Below, one piece after another: positions 46,700 through 56,175 of a stretch of DNA of 64,000 nt. The position numbers and the translations under genes were made by a program. Every line of letters begins with the position of its first letter. The stretch's first letter is position 1. The DNA is from an uncultured Tidjanibacter sp. (GTDB lineage: Bacteria > Bacteroidota > Bacteroidia > Bacteroidales > Rikenellaceae): assembly GCA_944326085.1 (NCBI GenBank), contig CALVCL010000003.1, positions 180,676 through 244,675 on the forward strand. Reading direction: 5' to 3'. A model generated the notes under the pieces. That model saw nothing but the letters and a program-made list of their open reading frames with translations. It did no database searches and was not told where the DNA came from.

Positions 46700-46987
46700 T
46701 TATCTGTTCATCAGCGCAATGCACCTGTCTATTTCCCGCATCAATTGGTTTATGCGTGCCTGCGCCCTTTTCCTGTCGACACTGCTTCCGATAAGTCCGT
46801 TGCCCAACTCCAATACGCCTATACGTTTTTCGAGACCGGCTATTTTCTCTTTCAGTTCACGGTTCTCCACCGTCAAACGACCTTTTTTCTCAGACAGCAC
46901 CGCGTTTTCTTTCACGAGCCGTTCATTTTCTTCTATAAGGCGTCCGACTTTCTCGGCAAGGGCTTCTATTACAGCATTCTTTGCCAT
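46700..46987 (-). CDS. ZapB-like coiled-coil protein upstream of zapA
   Basis: A 95-residue protein that is almost entirely coiled coil: residues 5-60 run EALAEKVGRLIEENERLVKE and onward with regular Leu/Val/Ile heptads, and a second helix ends REIDRCIALMNR. It has no signal peptide or membrane helix. Position directly before zapA and the composition suggest a ZapB-like division-ring partner. That is inference, as coiled coils give weak homology signals. Confidence 0.75.
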   Translation of the reverse strand: MAKNAVIEALAEKVGRLIEENERLVKENAVLSEKKGRLTVENRELKEKIAGLEKRIGVLELGNGLIGSSVDRKRAQARINQLMREIDRCIALMNR

Positions 46988-47084
46988 TACAACCGTTTTA
47001 GGCAGTGTCTTTTACGATAAAGCACGTTTTACCGCACTCCAAAATTACACAAATAACCAAAGATTTCAAAATAAAAGCAACACT

Positions 47085-48389
47085 TTAAACCGGTTCACCG
47101 TAAAGGTCATACTCTTCGCACGACGTTACCCTAACGTTGCAAAAGTCCCCCGGTTTGAGGACAGCATTGGCAGCAGGGATTAGTATTTCCTGGTCAACTT
47201 CAGGCGAATCGAACTCGGAACGTGCCACATAATAATCGCCTTCAAGCCTGTCAACAATCACACGAAGCATCTTGCCAACCCGCGCCATATTGTTGTCGTA
47301 GGATATGCCGCACTGCAATTCCATTATACGGTCCACGCGCTCATGCTTGACATCGTCAGGCACATCATCCTCCATATCGGCTGACGGAGTACCTTCCTCC
47401 GGAGAATACGGGAATACGCCGAGACGGTCAAATTTCTGCTTTCGGACAAATTCCATAAGTTCTTCGAAATCGGCCTCACTTTCACCCGGGAATCCTACCA
47501 ATAAGGTTGTACGAATAGCAATACCAGGCACTTCACGGCGTAATCTGGCAATCAGCTCTTCAGTACCACTTTGGGTTATACCACGGCGCATCGCCTTGAG
47601 TTGGCTGTCAGCAATATGCTGAAGCGGTATATCTATATACCGGCATACTTTGGGTTCGTCGCGCAACACATCGATAACATCATCCGGAAATCCTGTCGGA
47701 TAGGTATAATGCAACCTTATCCATTCCACACCTGGAATTGCAGCCAGTCTGCGAAGCAGGTCTGCCAAACAACGGCGACCATAAAGGTCAACACCATAAT
47801 ACGTCGTATCCTGCCCTACCACTATCAACTCCTTCACCCCGCCGGCAACGAGTTTTTCAGCTTCCTCCAGCACCTGTTCAATCGACACCGACACATGCGG
47901 TCCACGGATAATGGGTATGGCACAATAGGCACATCGCCAGTTGCATCCTTCCGATATTTTCAGGTAAGCATAATGCAAAGGCGTAGTGAGTTTACGGGTC
48001 GTTGCAAGTTCCGGACGAAATTTACCAGTAAGTCTCTCTACCACTCCCGTAAAGTCGCGTGCCCCGAAATAGTCATCCACCTCAGGTATCTCTTTTCTCA
48101 GTTGGTCGGCATAACGTTCGCTCAAACAACCTATTACAAACAACCTGTCTATAAGACCTTCTGCTTTGGCTTTTACAAATTCAAGTATGGTATTTATCGA
48201 CTCCTCCTTGGCATCGCCGATAAAGCCGCACGTATTTATCACAACTGTAGCAGCATCGGTATCATTCGAATCGAACACCACTTCATAACCTGCCGCTTCG
48301 AGTTGAGCCATTACATGTTCCGAATCCACAACATTCTTGGAACAACCCAAAGTGACGACATTTATCTTGTTTTTCCCGTTTATTTTCAT
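47085..48389 (-). CDS. rimO: Ribosomal protein uS12 methylthiotransferase RimO
   Basis: RimO is a radical SAM enzyme that adds a methylthio group to an aspartate of ribosomal protein S12. The 434-residue protein has the UPF0004 N-terminal domain with three cluster cysteines (LGCSKN, NTCGF, IGCLSE), the radical SAM CxxxCxxC motif CNWRCAYC, and a C-terminal TRAM domain (about 370-434). The ISEGCNWRCAYCAIPIIRGPHVS run and VVGQDTTYYG block indicate RimO rather than MiaB. It follows ftsY in an apparent two-gene operon. Confidence 0.95.
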   Translation of the reverse strand: MKINGKNKINVVTLGCSKNVVDSEHVMAQLEAAGYEVVFDSNDTDAATVVINTCGFIGDAKEESINTILEFVKAKAEGLIDRLFVIGCLSERYADQLRKEIPEVDDYFGARDFTGVVERLTGKFRPELATTRKLTTPLHYAYLKISEGCNWRCAYCAIPIIRGPHVSVSIEQVLEEAEKLVAGGVKELIVVGQDTTYYGVDLYGRRCLADLLRRLAAIPGVEWIRLHYTYPTGFPDDVIDVLRDEPKVCRYIDIPLQHIADSQLKAMRRGITQSGTEELIARLRREVPGIAIRTTLLVGFPGESEADFEELMEFVRKQKFDRLGVFPYSPEEGTPSADMEDDVPDDVKHERVDRIMELQCGISYDNNMARVGKMLRVIVDRLEGDYYVARSEFDSPEVDQEILIPAANAVLKPGDFCNVRVTSCEEYDLYGEPV

Positions 48390-48430
48390 TACCCGTTTCG
48401 ACTTTCAGCCAGTTTGATTATCTCACTAAC

Positions 48431-49417
48431 TTACTCTCCGAAGAGAGCGTTTACATATTCCTTTCTGTCGAATATCTTCAACTGATCGATGCCTTCTCCG
48501 ATACCTATATACCGCACCGGAATACGGAAACGGTCGCTTATACCTATAATAACACCACCCTTGGCCGTACCGTCGAGTTTCGTAACAGCCAGAGATGTCA
48601 CTTTGGTAGCTTCAGTAAACTGACGTGCCTGCTCGAATGCATTCTGTCCGGTGCTGCCGTCAAGTACCAACATAACCTCGTGTGGAGCATCTGGTATCAC
48701 CTTAGCCATTACATTTCGTATTTTGGTCAGTTCGTTCATGAGTCCCACCTTGTTGTGCAGGCGTCCGGCTGTATCAATAAGCACCACATCCGCATCATTG
48801 GCCACAGCAGACTTTAGCGTATCGAACGCAACAGACGCAGGGTCGGCCCCCATTTCCTGCTTAATCATAGTAGCTCCCGACCTGTCGGCCCAAACCTGCA
48901 GCTGATCTATCGCTGCTGCACGAAATGTATCGGCAGCTCCTATATAAACTTTTTTGCCGGCACGCACCAACTGTGCCGCCAACTTACCGATAGTTGTGGT
49001 CTTACCTACACCGTTCACTCCAACAACCATCACAACATAAGGTGTTGCATCCTTAACATCAAGGCCAAAGTTATCCTGTTTTCCCTCGCTTTCCTGCAGC
49101 AGGGCGCTGACTTCTTCTCGCAATATGGACTGAAGTTCGCCGGCATTCATATATTTGTCGCGAGCGACACGGGCTTCAATGTTGTTGATTATCTTAACAG
49201 TAGTTTCTACACCCACATCTGATGTGATGAGCATCTCCTCCAAATCATCCAGCATTTCAGCATCGACCTGCGACTTTCCGGCCACCACACGGGCCAATTT
49301 GCCGAAAAATCCCTCCTTGGTTTTACGGAAGCCTTCATTCACTTCCTGCTGACTCGAAACAGCCGCTTCAGGAGCCTGCTCCTCCTTTTTCTTCTTGAAT
49401 ATATCAAACAATCCCAT
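48431..49417 (-). CDS. ftsY: Signal recognition particle receptor FtsY
   Basis: FtsY docks SRP-ribosome complexes at the membrane for co-translational insertion. From the ATG at 49417 it has 328 residues: a short charged start MGLFDIFKKKKEE (A-domain remnant), the N helix bundle (about 30-110), and the G domain with GVNGVGKTTTIGKLA (P-loop), DTFRAAAIDQL, VLIDTAGRLHNK and TKLDGTAKGG. The frame is open nine codons further, but this ATG gives the canonical start. A TATCTTTG -7 box lies 25 bases upstream. rimO follows. Confidence 0.96.
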   Translation of the reverse strand: MGLFDIFKKKKEEQAPEAAVSSQQEVNEGFRKTKEGFFGKLARVVAGKSQVDAEMLDDLEEMLITSDVGVETTVKIINNIEARVARDKYMNAGELQSILREEVSALLQESEGKQDNFGLDVKDATPYVVMVVGVNGVGKTTTIGKLAAQLVRAGKKVYIGAADTFRAAAIDQLQVWADRSGATMIKQEMGADPASVAFDTLKSAVANDADVVLIDTAGRLHNKVGLMNELTKIRNVMAKVIPDAPHEVMLVLDGSTGQNAFEQARQFTEATKVTSLAVTKLDGTAKGGVIIGISDRFRIPVRYIGIGEGIDQLKIFDRKEYVNALFGE

Positions 49418-49441
49418 AGTCAACTGTTTTATAATTAAGGG

Positions 49442-49472
49442 CAAAGATACGGAGAAGATACGGAAGTTTCAA
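49442..49472 (-). promoter_or_regulatory. Promoter of the ftsY-rimO operon
   Basis: On the minus strand TTG (49472-49470), then an exact TATCTTTG (49449-49442) about 20 bases later. It lies inside the longest open frame, confirming the downstream FtsY start. Confidence 0.6.
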
Positions 49473-49525
49473 TATTTTGGTACGCTCCCACAGCAACACA
49501 TTACTGGAACATCAGACATATTGCC

Positions 49526-49533
49526 TATATTTG
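49526..49533 (+). promoter_or_regulatory. -7 box of the DUF2461 gene
   Basis: An exact TATATTTG 24 bases before the ATG at 49558, with no clear TTTG upstream. Confidence 0.45.
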
Positions 49534-49557
49534 TAAAAATAGGTACTGTCGTCACAC

Positions 49558-50244
49558 ATGAACAAGGTTATAGAATTCCTGCGCATGCTGCGGGAAAACA
49601 ACAACAAGGAATGGTTTGCAGCCCACAAGGGAGAATACCTCGCCATATTGGCCAAAATAGAAGATTTTGCATCGGCCGTCATAACCGGTATAGGCGAATT
49701 CGACAAGTCTGTACGCGGACTGACGGTAAAGGACTGCACATACCGTATATACCGCGATATACGCTTCAGTCCCGACAAGCGCCCATACAAGACAAACATA
49801 GGCATTTTCATCTGCCCTGGAGGTAAGAAATCCGGATATGCAGGGTACTATATCCATATAGAGCCGAGCTATACATATGATGGCATCACATGCGGCGGGC
49901 ACTTTCTTTTTGCAGGACTTCACATGCCGGCACCCGACATTCTGCACAGCGTACGTGAAGAAATATGCTTCAACGGAGAAGAATTTGAAGAAAATATCAG
50001 ACACGCCAAAGGTTTCACGCTCTCGCGAACTGAAATGCTCAAACGTGTTCCGACCGGTTTCCCCGCTGACAGTCTATTTGCCGAATATCTCAAGCTAAAA
50101 ACAGACATCGGTATAGAAATGGCCATAGACGACCAAACACTGATGAGTCGCGACTTTGCCAATACTGTAATAACCCGTTTTGCTTCCGCCTACCCGTTCG
50201 TATCTCAACTCAACAAAGCCGTAACATTCGCACTCGAAGAATAA
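49558..50244 (+). CDS. DUF2461 (TIGR02453) family protein
   Basis: A 228-residue cytoplasmic protein of the widespread DUF2461 family. Conserved blocks are FLRMLRENNNKEWFAAHK at the start, TYRIYRDIRFSPDKRPYKTNIGIFICPGGKKSGYAGYYIHIEP, and GGHFLFAGLHMPAP followed by a C-terminal LKRVPTGFPAD segment. The family's function is not known; no signal peptide or membrane segment is visible. It stands alone on the plus strand between two minus-strand operons, and its 3' end shares a hairpin with the OstA-like gene. Confidence 0.9.
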   Translation: MNKVIEFLRMLRENNNKEWFAAHKGEYLAILAKIEDFASAVITGIGEFDKSVRGLTVKDCTYRIYRDIRFSPDKRPYKTNIGIFICPGGKKSGYAGYYIHIEPSYTYDGITCGGHFLFAGLHMPAPDILHSVREEICFNGEEFEENIRHAKGFTLSRTEMLKRVPTGFPADSLFAEYLKLKTDIGIEMAIDDQTLMSRDFANTVITRFASAYPFVSQLNKAVTFALEE

Positions 50245-50258
50245 CCAGACGCACACAA

Positions 50259-50290
50259 AACGAACGGAGCCGTCATTCAGCCCCGTCGTT
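50259..50290. terminator. Shared terminator of the DUF2461 and OstA-like genes
   Basis: AACGAACGGAGC (50259-50270) partially pairs with CCCCGTCGTT (50281-50290) with a bulge. On the minus strand TTCGTTTTGTG follows. It is imperfect, so moderate confidence. Confidence 0.45.
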
Positions 50291-50308
50291 CAATATTCCT
50301 ATCACTGA

Positions 50309-52687
50309 CTAAAATCCCTGTGCCCGAAGACGCTCCATATATTGGCGTGCATCATCGGTAATATCGTCAGTTCTATCTCTCCAAATACCATCATCCATTA
50401 TACTCCTGCGGTACCTATCAATACTATCCGTCAATGGAAAGTTTGGTTTGGGAAGACTCTCATATTCAACGCGCCGTGACGGTCTAACCTCCCTGTCAAA
50501 CACCTCTTTTTTGACAGGGCACTTATCTCCTTCCCATATAAAATTAGGCAATTGCTGCTCCTGCCCGTCAGGTATCAAATCCATGGGATAAATCGCATAT
50601 ACCGGATCGCCGCGGAAGATTATCTCATCTATCTCCTTGTCATTAACATTAAATGTGATATCGGAACACTCCATAACAAGAAATCCCTGGAATGCTCCAC
50701 TCTCTTCATCCTGCATGTAATAGTAGGTCTGTGCATTGCCCTCCACATCGGTACGATAAACCTCATTGTCTCTAAATCTCGCAGTTATGGTCTTACCTGT
50801 TATCTGATTATACCTGTCGAACTCCAACTCTGCACTCATAACCGGATTACCATATACATCACCTCCATAGAACACCGCCCTATCAATATTTTCATTCTTG
50901 ACAAACACGACTACGGTATCGGACTTGATCTGATTGGCGCCGTTCCACATCACAGGACTTTGATACATATGTATTGTTGTATCGCGCGAGAACGAAACAA
51001 GCGAATCGCATATTGCCTGCATATCCGTACGATATATTTTAACATTCCTGTATCCCACCATTACGCGTTCCTGTTCCTCCTCCACGTCAGTGGTATCGGA
51101 TGGCTGTTGCTCCGCCACATTCTGCATTGTGTCTGCCAATACATTCAGATCATCTTCAGCCATACTGGTGGTATCGGACACTACATCCGAAGTTTCTTTT
51201 GCTTCGGCCACCACATTTTCCTCAACATTAGCTGCACGCTCTGACTCACGTATTGCACGACGCTCGTCACGCGCCTTGCGACGAGCCTCTCGACGGGCCT
51301 GACGTATCTGCTTCTTGGTCAGAACCGGCTGCTCCCCATCATTTGTTTTTATCGCCGCAGTTGTTTCAGTTTCAGTTTCAGCCACATGTTCTGCTTCAAC
51401 TGCATGATTTGCAGACATTTCTGCCTTAACAACAATACTATCGGAAACACTGCCATCATTCTCCACAGTAGGCATAGTAGGCCCATTATCTACATCTGTT
51501 GCTACAGTGTCAGCCATCATGTCATTCCCAGCATGCGCAATATCTGGTGAAGCATTATCTTCTTCTACAAAATCCGTTTCACTATTCTCTGTGACTATCA
51601 GTTCCTCTCCCGTATCAACAGGTACAACCTTCTTCTGATTGCCAATATAGTCAGCGCTGTAAATACTAGTACTGTCTATCGTATACAGGAATATCGAATC
51701 TGCCCTCATAAATAGCGAATCTCCTTTTTCATAGAAACTGATTGCCGACGGGCTGTCGGTCAACATGGCATCTCCACGCGCCCCCCAATAACGTCCATAA
51801 TCGCCGAATGCCAATACCTTCTGCTCCTCATCCAAAATTTGGATATCGCGTCGCATTTCGACATCTTCCCTCTCTGGACGATAGTCCATATCATCAGCCC
51901 ATACCTCCTGGTCCTCGGACAACACATACGCATCCGACATGAAATGATAATGTTCCGTACGTGTATCGTACCAACCAGAATTGGCACTCAACATTTCATC
52001 TTTCTTGTTCCATATATACGTCTTGCGGTAAAATGTAGCTATCTCGCTATCCATGTTGAACCCCAGCGAGTCGGAAACAATCTGATATGCCGAATCGCGC
52101 AATTCGACGTCACCGACACATACGGCATCGCGCGTTTTGCCGAAATAATAGCCACGCTCGGACTCAAGCAGCATGCGCTCCTGACTGATTGTACCACCAC
52201 CGTAATATTCGCCGACATTATCCAATGTATTGTAGCGGAAATTATATGTATAAAGGATTGTTGAACCGTCTATCATCTTGATGAGCGGCGAAAACACCTG
52301 GGCCGTATTGGACATCCTGTCATACAATACACGATCTCCGTAGACATAAGTACTATCCTTGTTTATCAGCACATTATCGAAGCACTCGATACGGTTTTCA
52401 CTGTACCGAACGGCACTGTCGCACAACATTACGGTCCCGTTGTGATAAGCTACCACATCACCGACAAAGGCATATATCGTAGAATCGGCAACCTTAACAG
52501 GAAACATCCTCCGCGATTTGATGTTTACAATAGTTTTCTCCCCGTTTTCTGAAGATGAAGCTACTTCAGCAGCAACAATATCGGTGTTAGACGACGCACC
52601 TCCTACGACACTTAAAGGTTCCTGCGCAAAAACCCCGAAAAACAGTGCCGCTGCAGCAACCGACATTACGATATTACGAATGCCCAT
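50309..52687 (-). CDS. OstA/LptA-like envelope protein
   Basis: A 792-residue exported protein (signal peptide to about residue 21, FFGVFAQ). Two OstA-like beta-jellyroll regions (about 50-340 and 570-720) show the repeated YVYGDRVLYDR / AVCVGDVELRDSAYQIVSD / FYGGDVYGNPVMSAELEFDRY pattern. Relatives work with LptC and LptD in lipopolysaccharide transport. Between them lies a long low-complexity linker (roughly 365-570), acidic and Thr/Ser-rich, interrupted by a very basic patch (KKQIRQARREARRKARDERR). surA precedes it by 6 bases, so both are co-transcribed. Confidence 0.84.
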   Translation of the reverse strand: MGIRNIVMSVAAAALFFGVFAQEPLSVVGGASSNTDIVAAEVASSSENGEKTIVNIKSRRMFPVKVADSTIYAFVGDVVAYHNGTVMLCDSAVRYSENRIECFDNVLINKDSTYVYGDRVLYDRMSNTAQVFSPLIKMIDGSTILYTYNFRYNTLDNVGEYYGGGTISQERMLLESERGYYFGKTRDAVCVGDVELRDSAYQIVSDSLGFNMDSEIATFYRKTYIWNKKDEMLSANSGWYDTRTEHYHFMSDAYVLSEDQEVWADDMDYRPEREDVEMRRDIQILDEEQKVLAFGDYGRYWGARGDAMLTDSPSAISFYEKGDSLFMRADSIFLYTIDSTSIYSADYIGNQKKVVPVDTGEELIVTENSETDFVEEDNASPDIAHAGNDMMADTVATDVDNGPTMPTVENDGSVSDSIVVKAEMSANHAVEAEHVAETETETTAAIKTNDGEQPVLTKKQIRQARREARRKARDERRAIRESERAANVEENVVAEAKETSDVVSDTTSMAEDDLNVLADTMQNVAEQQPSDTTDVEEEQERVMVGYRNVKIYRTDMQAICDSLVSFSRDTTIHMYQSPVMWNGANQIKSDTVVVFVKNENIDRAVFYGGDVYGNPVMSAELEFDRYNQITGKTITARFRDNEVYRTDVEGNAQTYYYMQDEESGAFQGFLVMECSDITFNVNDKEIDEIIFRGDPVYAIYPMDLIPDGQEQQLPNFIWEGDKCPVKKEVFDREVRPSRRVEYESLPKPNFPLTDSIDRYRRSIMDDGIWRDRTDDITDDARQYMERLRAQGF

Positions 52688-52693
52688 ACCTGC

Positions 52694-54085
52694 TTACTTA
52701 ACCCAGTTCTTGTTATAAAAATCGCCGTCCCTGAATTCTGGTTCTATACGTACGAACAAGCCATCTATTTTCTGATCAAGCCACTGTTCGAATACTTCTG
52801 ACTTCTTGGCCTCCAACGCCAGCTGTTCTATCTGAGGATAGTCCTCCTGCAGATTGGCTGGATGGGTAGGTATTATCCTGACAAGTTTCACAATTTTGTT
52901 CAACTCATTACCCCTCAAATCCACTGAACGAAACGATGATGAAATTTCACCTTCATTCAAGGTGCTGAGTGTAGGATAATCATAACGCAAATCCTCACGC
53001 ATGAATTTAGTCGTAGAATACTGCGTATTGCCGGCATTAAAATATTCCAACATCTCATGATTGGTAACTATACCTCCATTATGACGCGAATACTTATCAT
53101 CGGAATATTCTTCTGCAGCCTTTTCAAAAGTAATATTGCCATTACGTATCTCCTGTGCAAGACTGTCAAGAAAACGTCCGTCCTTAGCCAATTCCTGTGG
53201 TGTATATACAGGACGAAGCAATATATGACGACATTTATACAGGTCACCATCCTTGTCTATCAGTTCAATGATATGATAGCCGGCTTCTGTCTCTACCACT
53301 TCGGAAATCTGTCCTGGCTGCAACTTCTCCAGTGCTTCCGAGAAAGGCTGATAAAAACTGTTCAACGGCATCCAGTCAAGTTCGCCGCCTTTCATTGCAG
53401 ACCCCGGATCCACGGAATACATCCTGGCCAAAAGGTCAAAGCGCGTACCGTTGATGACACGTTCCCTCATTTCCAAAAGCTGTTCCCTGACACGTTGTTT
53501 TTCTTCCGTAGTCGAAACTGGATAACGCACAATCTGTGCATATACATATTGTTCCGGAATTATGGGGAGGCTGTCACGGTCAAGTGTTTCATAAAACATT
53601 TCAACTTCGCCCGGGGTTATCTTGACTTTTGAGGTCACATCATCCTGCATCGCCTGTGCATAAGCCAACTCTTCGTATTTATTTTGAAGGTTCTTCCTTA
53701 TCTGATACGAGGGCTCACCCATATTGGCCTCCAGTTGAGTTACTGACCCAGCTTCCTTTTCCAAACTGGCAAATTCACTCTCAACCATGCTGGCCACATA
53801 CTCGTGGTTTATCTCCACAGAGTCAACCAGTGCCTGATTGTAAAGCAACTTCCGGACCATAAGGCCTTCGAGTGCCTCGTTCATCGGATCGCGGTCAGAT
53901 GTATACCCCTGCTGTCTTCGATGCTCCAACACCGTATGACGTTCTTCCATAAGTTCTGAATACGTAATGGCTGAATTACCGACTACGGCAACTACCTTAT
54001 CAGCCACATAGCGATGTCCCTGCGCAGAAGCGCCCGCTGCATACGCCAACAACAAAACGCCCGTCAATATGATTTTCCTAAACAT
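52694..54085 (-). CDS. surA: Periplasmic chaperone/peptidylprolyl isomerase SurA
   Basis: SurA helps outer-membrane proteins fold in the periplasm. The 463-residue protein has a signal peptide (to residue 21, GASAQ), the N-terminal chaperone module (VADKVVAVVGNSAITYSELMEER), a first parvulin domain (about 179-278, GGELDWMP and GYHIIEL) and a second (from about 286, CRHILLRP ... NGGIVTNH). The C-terminal helix (about 430-463) completes the chaperone. It lies between a SurA-like lipoprotein gene (9 bases) and the OstA-like gene (6 bases) in one operon. Confidence 0.94.
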   Translation of the reverse strand: MFRKIILTGVLLLAYAAGASAQGHRYVADKVVAVVGNSAITYSELMEERHTVLEHRRQQGYTSDRDPMNEALEGLMVRKLLYNQALVDSVEINHEYVASMVESEFASLEKEAGSVTQLEANMGEPSYQIRKNLQNKYEELAYAQAMQDDVTSKVKITPGEVEMFYETLDRDSLPIIPEQYVYAQIVRYPVSTTEEKQRVREQLLEMRERVINGTRFDLLARMYSVDPGSAMKGGELDWMPLNSFYQPFSEALEKLQPGQISEVVETEAGYHIIELIDKDGDLYKCRHILLRPVYTPQELAKDGRFLDSLAQEIRNGNITFEKAAEEYSDDKYSRHNGGIVTNHEMLEYFNAGNTQYSTTKFMREDLRYDYPTLSTLNEGEISSSFRSVDLRGNELNKIVKLVRIIPTHPANLQEDYPQIEQLALEAKKSEVFEQWLDQKIDGLFVRIEPEFRDGDFYNKNWVK

Positions 54086-54094
54086 ACAATCTTG

Positions 54095-54976
54095 TCACTT
54101 CTCTTGATTTGCCTGCAAATATATCTTAACCGCTCCATCTCTACAAGCCGCACTGTAAAGGCTATCTTCCATATGCTTCAACATTGCTTCGTTTCGCTTG
54201 TTGTATATGATATTACGCACCACGCCGTCAACCCATTCAAGAGGAGCCTGCTCTCCCTTGAATACACAGTCAGTTATCTGCACATAATAACGGTTATTTT
54301 CGTCCACCACCTCTTCCACATTTTTCGAACGCAACAGATACCCATAATCGTTACCATGTGATGTCGGAAGGCACATGAAAAGTTTATTGGCTTCAGTCCA
54401 AGAATTAAAATCGGTGATTTTAATGCCATTCTTGGCTGCCAGACCGATAAAATCCTCCTGACTGTCAGGTTTAGGATCTCCCATAAGGTTTTTAAGACGC
54501 GTACGCCACCTGAAATCAGCAGGCAACACCACTACGCGGCCCTTGAAAATATCACGATCCATACGAAACTCAGGCCTGTGCTGGCGGTAATACATTTCCG
54601 TCAAAGTATCGCTGACCAAAGTATCCACACAATTTTCGACATAATACATATCCAGACGACGCGAAAGCAGTGAATTGCGGTAATCCTCGACCATACTTTC
54701 CACATCTATACCCTTCTCGGCCAAAACTTTTTCGGCTTCAAGCAATTTCACCTGCTTTCTCGCCCACGCCTCTACATAGTTGGTCGCAATACGTAAACTG
54801 TCTTCTTCAGTTAACCCTGACGGGATAGCCGCAGAAACCTCACGCGCCGTCAATACTGCATCTCCGACTTCAGCAACAGTTCCTGCCGCCGGACGATATT
54901 TGCTCACGCATCCTGCCACAATCACAACAGGCAGGACAACGATGAGTGTCTGTACGATACGTTTTATATTGTTCAT
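54095..54976 (-). CDS. SurA-like lipoprotein without a parvulin domain
   Basis: A 293-residue lipoprotein from the ATG at 54976, with lipobox VAGC (Cys23) after a hydrophobic core. The body resembles the N-terminal chaperone part of SurA (VAEVGDAVLTAREVSAAIP, long helices to about 150) and the C-terminal helix, but I find no parvulin signature (no GG-x-x-G/H-I pairs). It may be a non-catalytic chaperone. A TTG start five codons upstream (54991) is less likely because the hydrophobic segment begins later. It precedes surA by 9 bases. Confidence 0.8.
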   Translation of the reverse strand: MNNIKRIVQTLIVVLPVVIVAGCVSKYRPAAGTVAEVGDAVLTAREVSAAIPSGLTEEDSLRIATNYVEAWARKQVKLLEAEKVLAEKGIDVESMVEDYRNSLLSRRLDMYYVENCVDTLVSDTLTEMYYRQHRPEFRMDRDIFKGRVVVLPADFRWRTRLKNLMGDPKPDSQEDFIGLAAKNGIKITDFNSWTEANKLFMCLPTSHGNDYGYLLRSKNVEEVVDENNRYYVQITDCVFKGEQAPLEWVDGVVRNIIYNKRNEAMLKHMEDSLYSAACRDGAVKIYLQANQEK

Positions 54977-55026
54977 AAGAAACTTCTTCAAACAACCTTT
55001 TATCCAACGTAACTGCGAATACGATA

Positions 55027-56022
55027 TTATTCAGCCCCAGATATATTTTTACCGTTCACAGCGCATGCCTTGTTCTGTAGCTTGAGCCGTTTGATCATCA
55101 TAACGATACCTACAATAAGCAAGACGACACTCAGGCCGTACACTATATAGTAGACCGTTCCTCCACCAAGTATTTCGCTCACGCCTATATTTGCCCTCTC
55201 CGGTCCAAGCAGTTCGAGCATAATATATGCTATAGCATTGTTCAACGCATGTATGATAATAACCGTCAACAACGAGCCTGTACGAAAATATATGTAACCC
55301 AGTATGATACCTACAAAAAAAGCATTTATGGCCTGTTGCGGTATAAAGTGGAACACCCCGAACATAAGAGCCGATATGAGGATAGCTTTTGCTGCTCCGT
55401 CACGACGATAAATAGCCCCCTGTATCAGTCCGCGGAACAGGGTTTCCTCCATTATCGGGGCAAGCACAACAGTCGTCAGTATTGTCCAGCCACCAGTTCC
55501 TATGGCGCTGTTCAACATTTCAAGATAGAACTCCGGCAACAATCCGAGCAACGGTTCTATCACTATCCCAGTAACGAAGATTAACAATATTCCCCACAAT
55601 ATAAGCGGACCGTTCAGACGTCCGTTAACCTTTTTGACGGCTGCTTCCGGAACCTGACGCAAACGTCGCTGCCACATTATTAGCACAATGGACAATCCCA
55701 TCTGCAGTACATAAGTTATGGCCATGCACAGTCCCTCATCCATTGCGACAAACCTACCCAATATCCACGCAACCACCCACGTAATGACAAGTGCTACAAG
55801 TAAACAACCTATCATGGCGAATATATCGGCTCCATTAGGATAGATACGGCGTCTCATCTCCTTTGTCCACAATTTGTCGAACTGTTTGCCACCTGCAGCA
55901 TTCACTGCATCAGCACTGTGACCGTTTTCCGTACCGGCAACACTCTGCGCATTGGCACCGTCTGTTCCCGCTGCGGCATCAACGGTTCTATTGTCTTGCT
56001 GTCGCTCATTCAAATTTTCCAT
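55027..56022 (-). CDS. CPBP-family intramembrane metalloprotease
   Basis: A 331-residue membrane protein of the CPBP (Abi) family, which includes Rce1-type CAAX proteases. The active-site motifs are complete: EETLFRG (E192, E193, R197), FGVFHF (H225) and HALNN (H258, N262). At least seven membrane segments span about residues 64-325. A polar, low-complexity N-terminus (1-60) precedes them. It leads the lipoprotein/surA/OstA run with a 50-base gap, but its target, and whether it belongs functionally with them, is unknown. Confidence 0.88.
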   Translation of the reverse strand: MENLNERQQDNRTVDAAAGTDGANAQSVAGTENGHSADAVNAAGGKQFDKLWTKEMRRRIYPNGADIFAMIGCLLVALVITWVVAWILGRFVAMDEGLCMAITYVLQMGLSIVLIMWQRRLRQVPEAAVKKVNGRLNGPLILWGILLIFVTGIVIEPLLGLLPEFYLEMLNSAIGTGGWTILTTVVLAPIMEETLFRGLIQGAIYRRDGAAKAILISALMFGVFHFIPQQAINAFFVGIILGYIYFRTGSLLTVIIIHALNNAIAYIMLELLGPERANIGVSEILGGGTVYYIVYGLSVVLLIVGIVMMIKRLKLQNKACAVNGKNISGAE

Positions 56023-56107
56023 AACTTATATCACTGCGTAGCAAAGGCTACGAAACAACTGTCACAACCATCTTTGCGGCAGTCACACACCTTTACCAGA
56101 AAATGAT

Positions 56108-56148
56108 TTATCACGGAAACCCCATGCATGTGGGGGTTTCCGTGATAA
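56108..56148 (-). terminator. Terminator of argF
   Basis: Sixteen-base arms (56108-56123 with 56133-56148) form a perfect stem 28 bases after the argF stop. On the minus strand only a weak T run follows. Confidence 0.7.
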
Positions 56149-56175
56149 CATTATCATTGAATGATGCGGCAAATA

